64,000 nucleotides of DNA, taken from contig JAJCZZ010000108.1 of assembly GCA_029262115.1 (NCBI GenBank), forward strand, positions 27,639 to 91,638, written 5' to 3'. The stretch comes from Gemmatimonadota bacterium (GTDB taxonomy: Bacteria; Gemmatimonadota; Gemmatimonadetes; Longimicrobiales; Gaopeijiaceae). Position numbers and translations under genes: made by a program. Shown in pieces: positions 27,139-35,746 of this stretch (the stretch's first letter is position 1; every line of letters begins with the position of its first letter). Under the pieces are notes generated by a model. The model had not been told where the DNA came from. It did no database searches and saw nothing but the letters and a program-made list of their open reading frames with translations.

Positions 27139-27254
27139 GGCGCCCCCCATTCTCGGCAGACCCACCCGACACGGCGTGCTCGGTGGAGCTGCGGTACACG
27201 GCGCACGAGAAAGGCCGTGACCTTCGTGTCTTCGTCGACGACGAGAATACGCAT
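27135..27254 (-). pseudogene. Internally deleted OmpR-family response regulator remnant
   Basis: A 39-codon frame that begins like an OmpR-family receiver (MRILVVDEDTKVTAFLVRRV) and ends like the C-terminus of its winged-helix domain (HRARRVGWVCREWGAP, compare the family pattern H-TVRGVGYVLRE). About 190 residues, including the phosphorylation site and the recognition helix, are missing between these ends, yet the frame is kept open. The stop overlaps the kinase start by 4 bp, the usual regulator-kinase junction. It cannot work as a regulator. The deletion point is near residue 20. Confidence 0.75.
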
Positions 27255-27356
27255 GGGTTCGGGGCAAGGGAGATGGCGGACGGGCTACCTGTCGGGGTGA
27301 GGAGGAATATGCGAGCCGAGTCCCCACGGTGCGATGTGTCCCGAACATTAAGAAGC

Positions 27357-27389
27357 GTTCATCCGAGGTTCACCATGTGTTCATCCGCG
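27357..27389. promoter_or_regulatory. Three 11-bp direct repeats, OmpR-family binding site
   Basis: GTTCATCCG at 27357, GTTCACCAT at 27368 and GTTCATCCG at 27379 repeat with an exact 11-bp period. This is the layout bound head-to-tail by PhoB/OmpR-type regulators. The site is central between the divergent regulator remnant (start 27254) and the multicopper oxidase gene (start 27492), so it could have governed both. Confidence 0.65.
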
Positions 27390-27491
27390 GTGGGCGAGCT
27401 TTGGCGTCCCCGAATCCTGGTGGCCATTTCGCGTGATCACGGCCTCGGGTCGCGATCCTCACGCGCGCTCCCCATCCCAGCCGAGTTATCC

Positions 27492-29423
27492 ATGGTCGAT
27501 CCGCGGAACGGACGCCTCCCGCGTCGTGACTTCGTCCGCTACGGCGCCGCAGTCGCCGGTGTGGCCGGCGTTCAGCAACTGGCCAGTGGCGGGCGCTTCC
27601 AGCGGCCGGCCCTTCCACCGGTCCCGGCATCGCCGGGGTACCGGCCGGGGGCCCCGATCCAGGAAGGGAACGTTCTGAACGGAAGCGACGGGCCGGTCGA
27701 ACTCCGTATCGGGCGGTCGGAGGCGGTGGTCGACGGCCGGCGCGGTCGGGCCGTCACGATCAACGGGACCCTCCCGGGTCCGCTGCTTCGCTTCCGAGAG
27801 GGCGACGAAGCTGTGATACATGTGACGAACGAACTGGACGAGGACACCTCGGTTCACTGGCACGGCTTGATCCTCGCGAACGGGATGGACGGTGTTCCCA
27901 AGGTCAACTTCCCAGGGATCCGACCGGGCGAGACGTTTACCTACCGGTACCCGGTCCGTCAGTACGGCACGTACTGGTACCACAGCCATTCGGGCCTGCA
28001 GGAGCAGATGGGGCACTACGCTCCCCTGGTCATCGACCCGGCCGGCGGAGAGCCGTACGAGTACGACCGCGAGCACGTGATCGTGCTGTCCGACTGGATG
28101 TTCGAGGATCCGTACCGGGTCTTGGCGCGTCTGAAGAAGCACCCGGACTACTACAACTTCCAGAAGCGCACGGTCTTCGATTTCTTCCGTGACGTCTTCG
28201 ACCGGGGCCTGGGTGAGACCGTCGACGATCGGCTGGCGTGGGGTCGGATGCGTATGAACCCGACCGACATTTCCGATATCACCGGGGCCGTCTACACCTA
28301 CCTGTTGAACGGTCGGGGGCCCGAGTCGAACTGGACCGGGCTGTTCGAGCCGGGTGAGCGGGTCCGGCTCCGCATCGTCAACGCTTCTGCGGCGACGCTG
28401 TTCGACCTGCGTATTCCCGGCCTCCCGATGACGGTCGTGCAGGTGAGTGGCCAGCACGTCCAACCTGTCGAAACGGACGAGATCCGGATCTCCATTGCCG
28501 AGACGTACGACGTGATCGTCGAGCCGCGCGACGAGGCCTACACGCTCTTCGCGGAGACGATCGATCGGAGCGGCTTCGCTCGTGGTACTCTGGCGACACG
28601 GCCGGGGCTCGACGCGCCGGTGCCGGAGCGGCGGGAGCGACCGCTCCTGACGATGGCCGACATGGGCATGATGCACATGGTGGGCGGGGAACACGACATG
28701 GCCGGCATGGACATGCCGGCCGGCGGCGAGACATCGTCAGGTGCTGAGGTGTCTGCCACCGGTGACATGACCGTGGGCGCGGACGCGCACGCCGGTCACG
28801 ATATGGGCGAGACCACGATGCTCCGGGCACCGGGCACACTGCCGGACGAGACGATGCACTCGGACGACCATCACGGACCGGGGAACGCGGGCGTGGCCAT
28901 GACGGCCGGCAGTCGCCTTCACGAGCCGGGGCTCGGACTCGGGGACGACGGGTGGCGCGTCCTGACCTACACACAGCTGCGAGCGCTGGACCATCGCCAC
29001 GACTTCGCCGCACCGACCCGTGAGATCGAGCTGCACCTGACCGGCAACATGGAGCGTTTCATGTGGTCGATCGACGGCGTGGAGTTCTCCGACGCGGAGC
29101 CGATCCGTGTGGCGCTGGGCGAACGCTTTCGCCTGATCATGGTGAACGACACCATGATGAACCATCCGATGCATCTCCATGGGATGTGGATGGAGCTTGA
29201 AAATGGCCATGGCGACGGCATTCCGCGGGTCCACACGGTCAACGTGAAGCCGGCCGAAAAGGTGTCGCTCCTGTGCACGCCAGACGTGCCCGGTCCGTGG
29301 GCCTTTCACTGCCACGTGCTCTATCACATGGACGCAGGCATGTTCAGGGTCTTCGAGGTCGTGGACGAGGGCGGGGGCATGCACTCGGGCCACGTGGGAA
29401 CGGACCAGGAGGTCGGCGGGTGA
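27492..29423 (+). CDS. copA: Tat-exported multicopper oxidase, CopA type
   Basis: A 643-residue periplasmic copper oxidase. The N-terminus has a twin-arginine motif (RLPRRDFVRYGAAVAGVAG). Copper ligands are HWHG at 122-125, WYHSH at 162-166, HPMHLHG at 558-564, and HCH at 606-608 with His612 and Met617 (type 1 site). A Met/His-rich segment at about 387-460 (MADMGMMHMVGGEHDMAGMD) is typical of CopA/PcoA and binds extra copper. It oxidises Cu(I). The stop overlaps the CopB start (GTGA). An array of 11-bp repeats lies 100 bp upstream. Confidence 0.93.
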   Translation: MVDPRNGRLPRRDFVRYGAAVAGVAGVQQLASGGRFQRPALPPVPASPGYRPGAPIQEGNVLNGSDGPVELRIGRSEAVVDGRRGRAVTINGTLPGPLLRFREGDEAVIHVTNELDEDTSVHWHGLILANGMDGVPKVNFPGIRPGETFTYRYPVRQYGTYWYHSHSGLQEQMGHYAPLVIDPAGGEPYEYDREHVIVLSDWMFEDPYRVLARLKKHPDYYNFQKRTVFDFFRDVFDRGLGETVDDRLAWGRMRMNPTDISDITGAVYTYLLNGRGPESNWTGLFEPGERVRLRIVNASAATLFDLRIPGLPMTVVQVSGQHVQPVETDEIRISIAETYDVIVEPRDEAYTLFAETIDRSGFARGTLATRPGLDAPVPERRERPLLTMADMGMMHMVGGEHDMAGMDMPAGGETSSGAEVSATGDMTVGADAHAGHDMGETTMLRAPGTLPDETMHSDDHHGPGNAGVAMTAGSRLHEPGLGLGDDGWRVLTYTQLRALDHRHDFAAPTREIELHLTGNMERFMWSIDGVEFSDAEPIRVALGERFRLIMVNDTMMNHPMHLHGMWMELENGHGDGIPRVHTVNVKPAEKVSLLCTPDVPGPWAFHCHVLYHMDAGMFRVFEVVDEGGGMHSGHVGTDQEVGG

Positions 29424-30214
29424 CGGGGCGCGGCAGTGGCTCGCGTCGCGGCAAGGGTAGCGCGCGCCTCCGGCGGTCCGGGGCGGCGCTCGGGGTCCGC
29501 GCGTTCAGTCTCGCGCTCCTGACGGCCGGATCCGTGCTTCTGGGACTGAGTGTCACGGATGCGTCCGCCCAGACGATGGACGATCACACGTGGACGTATG
29601 TGGCGTTCGACGAGTTGGAGATCGCTCCGGACGTCGACGAGCGACCCCTCGACTTCGATGTATCCGCGTGGGTCGGAGGCGACTATACGCGGATATGGGT
29701 CAAGCTGGACGGCGAATACGCAACGGAAGGCGGAGCGTGGGAGGGAGAAGGCCAACTCCTCTACAGCCGGCTGGTGTCGCCGTTCTGGGAAGCGCAGGCC
29801 GGCGTCGGCCTCCAGATGGCGAACGGGGGAGTCTCGCGGCAGACCCGTGGGCTGTTCGTGCTCGGGTTGGAGGGACTCGCTCCCTACTGGTTCGAGGTGG
29901 AGCCGCAGATCCTCGTGAGTCACGAAGGCGACGTCGCGCTCTCGCTGGAAGCGAGCTACGAACTGCTCTTCACCCAGAGGCTCGTTCTGGAGCCGGAGGT
30001 CGAGCTCTTCGGTGCGGTCCAGGAGGTCCCGGAATTCGGTATCGGGTCGGGTCTGAACTCGACCTCCGTGGCGGGTAGGCTCCGGTACGAATTCGTGAGG
30101 GAGTTCGCTCCGTACGTCGGCGTCGTGTGGAGCCGGACGTTCGGGGCGGCCCGCGACTTCGCCGAGGACACGGGTGGGACCCGCTTCGTGGCGGGACTCC
30201 GGCTCTGGTACTGA
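29420..30214 (+). CDS. copB: CopB-family outer-membrane copper resistance protein
   Basis: A 264-residue protein with a basic N-terminus, a hydrophobic signal (FSLALLTAGSVLLGLSVTDA) and a beta-barrel domain of CopB/PcoB type, rich in alternating aromatic and polar strands (DVSAWVGGDYTRIWVKLDGE), ending in a C-terminal aromatic residue (LRLWY). The long Met/His-rich N-terminal region of proteobacterial CopB is absent. GTG at 29420 overlaps the oxidase stop. It acts with CopA in copper detoxification across the outer membrane. Confidence 0.88.
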   Translation: MTGRGSGSRRGKGSARLRRSGAALGVRAFSLALLTAGSVLLGLSVTDASAQTMDDHTWTYVAFDELEIAPDVDERPLDFDVSAWVGGDYTRIWVKLDGEYATEGGAWEGEGQLLYSRLVSPFWEAQAGVGLQMANGGVSRQTRGLFVLGLEGLAPYWFEVEPQILVSHEGDVALSLEASYELLFTQRLVLEPEVELFGAVQEVPEFGIGSGLNSTSVAGRLRYEFVREFAPYVGVVWSRTFGAARDFAEDTGGTRFVAGLRLWY

Positions 30215-30245
30215 CGACTACTTCAAGATAGGCAGGGAGATTTGC

Positions 30246-30713
30246 ATGCAGGAGCACGACCAGGGCGGTTCGTACGGCCGCTTCGCTGCGATGATCGGGA
30301 CGTCCACCGCGATCATGCTCGTGCTCACATATTTGAACAACTACGCGCTGGACCACGTGTTCTGGAGCGAGACCCGCTTCTACATGGCTCTGATCATGGG
30401 GGCCAATATGGCGGTCGTCATGCTTGCGTTCATGCTGAACATGTACGAGGATCGGACGAAGAACCTCGCAATTTTCGCTGGGGCCGCGGTCGTGTTCGCC
30501 GTGGCACTGTTCCTGGTGCGCAGTCAGACGACCGTCGACGACGTGTCCTGGATGAAGGCCATGATTCCCCACCATTCGATCGCGATCCTGACCAGCGAGC
30601 GCGCCGAGATCACGGATCCGCGCGTCCGAGAACTCGCCGACGGGATCATCGAGGCCCAGCGCCGCGAGATCGCCGAGATGAAGGCCCTGATCGAGGATCT
30701 CGAAGGGAGCTGA
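30246..30713 (+). CDS. DUF305 membrane protein
   Basis: A 155-residue protein with three predicted transmembrane helices (about 15-33, 44-62, 72-91) and a C-terminal DUF305 segment with the conserved SWMKAMIPHHSIAI, where the His pair at 109-110 is a likely metal site. DUF305 proteins often lie in copper resistance clusters, and this one follows CopA-CopB after 31 bp, so it is the third gene of the operon. A role in copper binding is inferred from the family and the context. Confidence 0.85.
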   Translation: MQEHDQGGSYGRFAAMIGTSTAIMLVLTYLNNYALDHVFWSETRFYMALIMGANMAVVMLAFMLNMYEDRTKNLAIFAGAAVVFAVALFLVRSQTTVDDVSWMKAMIPHHSIAILTSERAEITDPRVRELADGIIEAQRREIAEMKALIEDLEGS

Positions 30714-30822
30714 CCGAGCACCTTTCTTGCACGGCCCGCCCGGATGTGGGAGGCTTGGACGCGTTCCATCCGTGCCGACGTCGTCGTCGGGTAGGCAGCT
30801 CCCCAGTCAGGAGACAGGACCG

Positions 30823-32037
30823 ATGGGCCAGGCGGACGGTACATCCCCGGACGCGGAGCCGGCGGGGCGAGCAACGCGGGTGGAGCGTCAGCGGAGCCCG
30901 GACCTCCTCCGCGAGCGGGTGGCTCGCACCGAGGCGGAGGCCGCACAGGCTGCTGCGCTGGAGGAAACCGAGCGCCGGTATCGCTTCCTCATCGACTCAA
31001 TACCCCAGCAGGTGTGGACGGGGCTGCCGGACGGCTCGCTTGACTTCGTCAACGAAAAGGTGGTCGAGTACTTCGAACGTCCGGCCGGGGCCATCATCGG
31101 GGACGGGTGGCAGGACGTGATCCACCCAGACGACCTTCCCGGCGTGGTCGAGCGCTGGACGCACTCGCTCACCACCGGCGACGACTACGAAGTGGAGTTC
31201 CGCTTGCTTCGGCCCACCGGTGCGTACCGATGGCACCTGGGCCGAGCGCAGGCGCAGCGAGATCCGGACGGGCAGATCGTTCGGTGGTTTGGGACCAATA
31301 CCGATCTCCACGACTTGAAGGAGGCGGAGGCCGGGCGGGATCGGATGCACCGCGAGCTCACCCGCAGCAATGAGGACCTGGATCGGTTCGCCTACGTGGC
31401 CTCACACGACCTCAAAGCGCCTCTTCGTGGCATCGCCAACCTGGCGGCGTGGATCCGAACCGACCTGGGCGATACCGCTTCGGAGGAGACGGCCCACCAT
31501 CTGGACCTCCTCGAGGGACGGTGCCAGCGACTGGAAGGGCTTATCGACGGGCTGCTGCATTACTCCAGAGCGGGTCGAGCGGGACGCTCGGTGGAACCGG
31601 TCGACGGGGCGGCACTGCTCCGGGATGTCATCGACCTGCTGGACACGGGGTCGGGTGCGCAGGTCGAGATCGACGGGGAGTTGCCCAACTTCCGCGTAGA
31701 AAAAGCGTTGCTGGAGCAGGTGTTCCTGAACCTGATCTCGAATGCGATCCAGTACAGCGACAAGGAAACGCCGGTGATTCGCGTGGCAGCGCGCCCCGCG
31801 GAGCGGACCGGATTCCACGAGTTCTCGGTGGCTGACGATGGCCCGGGAATCGCCGAGCGCTATCACGACCGTATCTGGGAGATCTTCCAGACGCTGCAGT
31901 CGCGCGACAAGGTAGAAAGCACTGGAATCGGACTTGCAGTAGTCAAGAAGATCGTCGAGGCCCAGGGTGGCGAGGTCGGCATCGAGTCCGAGGAGGGCGC
32001 GGGTGCGACGTTTCGCTTCACCTGGCCAACGACCTGA
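30823..32037 (+). CDS. Soluble PAS-domain histidine kinase
   Basis: A 404-residue cytoplasmic kinase without membrane helices. A coiled coil at about 25-50 leads into a PAS/PAC domain (50-168, YRFLIDSIPQQVWTGLPDGS, FGTNTDLHDLK), then HisKA with His195 in YVASHDLKAPL and HATPase with NAIQYSD, DDGPGI and GIGLAVVKKIV. This is the bacteriophytochrome-like subgroup that phosphorylates Rcp1-type regulators; such a gene follows 39 bp downstream. The start at 30823 has AGGAG upstream. Confidence 0.88.
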   Translation: MGQADGTSPDAEPAGRATRVERQRSPDLLRERVARTEAEAAQAAALEETERRYRFLIDSIPQQVWTGLPDGSLDFVNEKVVEYFERPAGAIIGDGWQDVIHPDDLPGVVERWTHSLTTGDDYEVEFRLLRPTGAYRWHLGRAQAQRDPDGQIVRWFGTNTDLHDLKEAEAGRDRMHRELTRSNEDLDRFAYVASHDLKAPLRGIANLAAWIRTDLGDTASEETAHHLDLLEGRCQRLEGLIDGLLHYSRAGRAGRSVEPVDGAALLRDVIDLLDTGSGAQVEIDGELPNFRVEKALLEQVFLNLISNAIQYSDKETPVIRVAARPAERTGFHEFSVADDGPGIAERYHDRIWEIFQTLQSRDKVESTGIGLAVVKKIVEAQGGEVGIESEEGAGATFRFTWPTT

Positions 32038-32076
32038 CCACGTGATCACCCGGCCCAGGCTCAGGGGGATGGCACG

Positions 32077-32496
32077 ATGGACGACAAGAACCGGTTGAAA
32101 ATCCTACTCGTCGAGGATGACGAGGTCGATGTCATGACCGTCCGTCGAGCGTTTGCCGAGGTCCAGTTCGGGAACCCGATCCACCATGCGGAGGACGGGG
32201 TCGCGGCGCTGGAAAAGCTGCGTTCGGGAGAGGTCCCCCGCGACAAACTGCTGGTACTGCTCGACCTCAACATGCCGAGAATGAACGGCATCGAGTTCCT
32301 CCGCGAGATCCGCGCCGATGACTCCCTCCACTGGCTACCCGTAGTGGTTCTCACGACATCCGACCACGAACGCGACCGTGTCGAGGCGTTCGGCCTTAAC
32401 GTGGCGGGGTATCTCGTCAAGCCGGTCACCTTCGAGGGCTTCATTCGTCTGATTTCCGCGTTCAAAAAGTATTGGACGTATGTGGAGATGCCGTGA
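32077..32496 (+). CDS. Rcp1-like single-domain response regulator
   Basis: A 139-residue receiver of the Rcp1 class: ILLVEDDEVD at the N-terminus, phosphoacceptor Asp63 in VLLDLNMPRMNG and the conserved Lys in GYLVKPV. There is no DNA-binding domain. It lies between two kinases and overlaps the start of the second by 4 bp (GTGA), so it probably relays phosphate between them or to another target. Confidence 0.92.
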   Translation: MDDKNRLKILLVEDDEVDVMTVRRAFAEVQFGNPIHHAEDGVAALEKLRSGEVPRDKLLVLLDLNMPRMNGIEFLREIRADDSLHWLPVVVLTTSDHERDRVEAFGLNVAGYLVKPVTFEGFIRLISAFKKYWTYVEMP

Positions 32497-34481
32497 GTCC
32501 CGACCTTCTTACGAAGCCCTGGAAGATCCTCGTGGTCGACGACGACGAGGTCGATCGGCTGGTCGTGCGTCGGGCGCTGAAGCAGGCGGACGTGTCCGTC
32601 GACGTGCACGAGTCCGAAGATGTGGCCTCAGCGACCCAGGCCATCCGGGAGGGCGACTTCGACTGCGCCTTGGTGGACTACCACCTCCCGGACGGAGACG
32701 GGCGGGACATCCTCGCGGTCATCCGCCGGAACGGGCACCGCCTCCCGGTGGTCATGGTCACCGGACATGGTGACAACTCGCGTGCGATCGAGTTGATGAA
32801 GGAGGGCGCCTACGACTATCTGACCAAGGGAAGCTTCGAGTCGAAGGAGTTGATCCGCACCATCCACTATGCCATGAGCGCGCACCGAGCCCAAATGCGA
32901 GAGCGCGAGAACGCTGCTTTGCACCGGGCTCTGGCGGAGGCCGGGGAGCGGTTCGGTGGCACGCTGGACTACCGTGCGACCGTCAACGCCGTGGTCGACT
33001 TGTTCGTGCCGCACTATGCGGATTCTTGCCATATCCAGGCTGCATCGGACGTGCCGGGTGGCGGATCCCAGCCGGGAGCGTGCCGGACGCACGACGCCGA
33101 GTCGGGCGACGCCCTTGGAGGCGAGCATGTTTTCGAGCGTGATCTTTCCGCGAGTGGGCGGGAACTCGGCCGGCTCCGTCTCGAGCGGAGGGAACCGCGA
33201 GGAGCGTTCTCGACCGAGGAGGTGGATCTCATCTGCCACCTGTCGGACCGCGCTGCCGCCGCGCTGGACAGCGCCAGACTCTTCGGCGACCTGCACGACG
33301 AGTCGGCGGTTGTGGCCGCCCTCAATCGCGTGGGACGGGCGCTCGCGGGAACGCTCGACCCCTCAAAGATTGCCGAGACCGTGGTTCGGGAGGGCATGCA
33401 GCTGACGGGCGCTTCCGTGGGCGCTCTTTATCAGCCAGCGGATCCAGGGGGGCGACCGGGGGTGTTCTTTCGCGCCGGGTCCGAGCACGACACGTCGTCC
33501 GATGCCATGCCGCCCGATGGGGCGGGCGCACGTTGGCTCAGCGCGGTCGAAGGGGCCCGTTCCGCGGTGAGGTACGGCGCGGACGATCTCGACCACCCGT
33601 TCGCGAGCGGAGATGCGCTCGGCAGCTATCTCGCTGTCCCCGTGGCGACTCACGAAGGGGAGTGCGCGGCCGGTCTGTTCTTCGGACACCCCGACCCGGG
33701 CACCTTTCGCGACCGGGCGCGCACGCTTGCGGAAGGGATCGCCGCTTGGGCGGGCGTGGCCCTGGGGAACGCAGAGTTGTTCCGCGAAGCCCGGGCTGCG
33801 GTGCAAGCCCGCGACGAGGTCATCGGTATCGTTTCTCATGACCTCCGGAACCCACTCAACGCCATCCTGTTCACTACGGCCATGCTGCTCGACATGGACC
33901 TCGATCCAGAGGTCCGACGCGAGCAGTTGGGGCGCATTCGGCGCTCCGGTACTCGCATGAACCGCCTGATTCAGGACCTGCTGGACGTGACCCGCATCGA
34001 GGCGGGCGGGCTTTCCGTCGACTTGGATCGCGTTGCGCTGGCGGATGTGCTGGTGGAGACGCAGGAGATGATGGTCCCTCTGGCTGACGAGCGGGGCTCG
34101 ACCCTGGTCGTGGACCTACCCGACGATGACGTCGACGCCTTCCTGGATCGTGAACGGGTGGTCCAGCTTTTCGGCAACCTCATCGGGAACTCCCTCAAGT
34201 TCACCCCGGGCGGGGGTGAGGTTCGGTTCGGTGGTCGCAGGATCGACGACCGGGTTGAACTCTTCGTGTCCGACAACGGCCCAGGCATCCCCTCGGACCA
34301 GATCCACAATCTGTTCGATCGCTTCTGGCAGGGAACGGAACGTCGAAAGGAAGGCGCGGGACTCGGCCTGCCGATCTGCAAAGGCATTGCGGAGGCGCAC
34401 GGCGGTTCGATCGACGTCGACACGTCCCCCGCCGGCACGACGTTCACGGTCCGGATGCCCGTGCGTCCGCGGGGCGTGTAG
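32493..34481 (+). CDS. Hybrid receiver-GAF-histidine kinase
   Basis: A 662-residue soluble protein. An N-terminal receiver domain (phosphoacceptor Asp62 in ALVDYHLPDGDG) is followed by two GAF-like regions (about 150-260 and 275-425), HisKA with His449 in IGIVSHDLRNPL, and HATPase with NSLKFTPGG, DNGPGI and GAGLGLPICKGI. The receiver at the N-terminus makes it an input-type hybrid, able to accept phosphate from the upstream PAS kinase. GTG at 32493 overlaps the previous stop. The stimulus is unknown. Confidence 0.87.
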   Translation: MSPDLLTKPWKILVVDDDEVDRLVVRRALKQADVSVDVHESEDVASATQAIREGDFDCALVDYHLPDGDGRDILAVIRRNGHRLPVVMVTGHGDNSRAIELMKEGAYDYLTKGSFESKELIRTIHYAMSAHRAQMRERENAALHRALAEAGERFGGTLDYRATVNAVVDLFVPHYADSCHIQAASDVPGGGSQPGACRTHDAESGDALGGEHVFERDLSASGRELGRLRLERREPRGAFSTEEVDLICHLSDRAAAALDSARLFGDLHDESAVVAALNRVGRALAGTLDPSKIAETVVREGMQLTGASVGALYQPADPGGRPGVFFRAGSEHDTSSDAMPPDGAGARWLSAVEGARSAVRYGADDLDHPFASGDALGSYLAVPVATHEGECAAGLFFGHPDPGTFRDRARTLAEGIAAWAGVALGNAELFREARAAVQARDEVIGIVSHDLRNPLNAILFTTAMLLDMDLDPEVRREQLGRIRRSGTRMNRLIQDLLDVTRIEAGGLSVDLDRVALADVLVETQEMMVPLADERGSTLVVDLPDDDVDAFLDRERVVQLFGNLIGNSLKFTPGGGEVRFGGRRIDDRVELFVSDNGPGIPSDQIHNLFDRFWQGTERRKEGAGLGLPICKGIAEAHGGSIDVDTSPAGTTFTVRMPVRPRGV

Positions 34482-34608
34482 GACTTCGTTGTTCACGTGG
34501 CCTTCGGCGACCCTGAGCGTTCTCGTAGTGGCCTCCCGATAGGGGCCGTGTTGCGTCTGGGTCGCCCCCTGCCGCGGAGCAAGCTCCACACCCGAGGATC
34601 TCGGTGCC

Positions 34609-35712
34609 ATGGCTGAGTGGAACGTGCTGGAGCACGGGGCGGCGGGAGACGGAGTCACCGTCGACGACGGGGCGGTGTCGGCCGTCCTCGCTCGTGCCGC
34701 GCCCGGCGATACGATCCGGTTCCCGGCGGGTCACGCGTTCCTGATCGACCAGATCCGTTTGGGCCGGGCCGTCGTCATCGAGGCGACCGGAGCGACGTTT
34801 CGAAAGTCGCCGCGGACGCCCGACCACATGTTCATCGACAAGGCGGGCCTGGCGGGAGGAACGCGTGTACTTGGGGGGCGATTCGATATGAATCGAGGCG
34901 CCTTTTCGGTCGGGCAGACCGTCTCGCCGTTCCACTTCGTGCGGACGGCGGACCTGGTCTTTCGTGGGATCCACGTGCGCGACGGAATCGAGGAGGGCCT
35001 CAAATTCTATGGGTGCTCCAGAGTTCGCGTCCTGAACTCCCGCTTCGAACGGGTGCGCAACAACGGAGTCCAATTCCACACACCAGCAGTGGACGGACAC
35101 ACGGGCGGACGGCCTCGGACCGACAGCCACGATCTGACCGTGCATGGCTGCACCTTCGAAGACGTGGACGACGACGCGGCCGGCCTGCTCGATGGACACG
35201 GTGTCACGTTCAACGCGACGGATACGCGCTTCACGACGCGGGACGGCGTCGTCCACGGATGCGAGTTCCGACGGTGCATCCGCGGGATCTGGGCGGAATT
35301 CGGGGGAGGCCCGGGACGGCAGCCAGGCCGGCGACTTCGCTTCGTCGCGAACGACGTCTCGGACTGTGACTTCTTCGGGATCGGCATGGTCGGCGTAGAA
35401 GACGGTGCCATCGTCGGGAACGACGTACGCAACACCGGAAGTCGTATTCCCGACCCACCACGCACGTCCGACGAGACCATAGGCATTGTCATCTCCGGCG
35501 ACAGCTATGTCGAAACACACCGGATCCTCTGCGCCGAAAATCGTGTGGAGGACGATCGGGGCAGGGGCGCCAGGATGCAGTACGGCATCCGCATCAAACG
35601 TGGAAGCCAGCACACGGTCCGAGGAAACCAGGTGAGCGGAGCGCTGCGGGCCGACGTGGCGGTGGAGCGGGCGGTCCGGGCCTCGGACGTCGGCGGTCCG
35701 GCTGCGGGGTAG
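34609..35712 (+). CDS. Right-handed parallel beta-helix protein (pectate-lyase-like)
   Basis: A 367-residue protein. The N-terminus has the pectate-lyase-3 superfamily opening WNVLEHGAAGDGVTVDDGAV, followed by many beta-helix rungs (for example NSRFERVRNNGVQF, VHGCTFEDVDDDAAG). No signal peptide is visible, which is unusual for polysaccharide-active beta-helix proteins. Catalytic residues cannot be assigned. It could act on a cell-surface polysaccharide or be a structural protein. It is convergent with the serine hydrolase gene 34 bp away. Confidence 0.75.
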   Translation: MAEWNVLEHGAAGDGVTVDDGAVSAVLARAAPGDTIRFPAGHAFLIDQIRLGRAVVIEATGATFRKSPRTPDHMFIDKAGLAGGTRVLGGRFDMNRGAFSVGQTVSPFHFVRTADLVFRGIHVRDGIEEGLKFYGCSRVRVLNSRFERVRNNGVQFHTPAVDGHTGGRPRTDSHDLTVHGCTFEDVDDDAAGLLDGHGVTFNATDTRFTTRDGVVHGCEFRRCIRGIWAEFGGGPGRQPGRRLRFVANDVSDCDFFGIGMVGVEDGAIVGNDVRNTGSRIPDPPRTSDETIGIVISGDSYVETHRILCAENRVEDDRGRGARMQYGIRIKRGSQHTVRGNQVSGALRADVAVERAVRASDVGGPAAG

Positions 35713-35746
35713 CCGACCGTTGAAGCGCAGGCCGGCGGTCGCGGCG

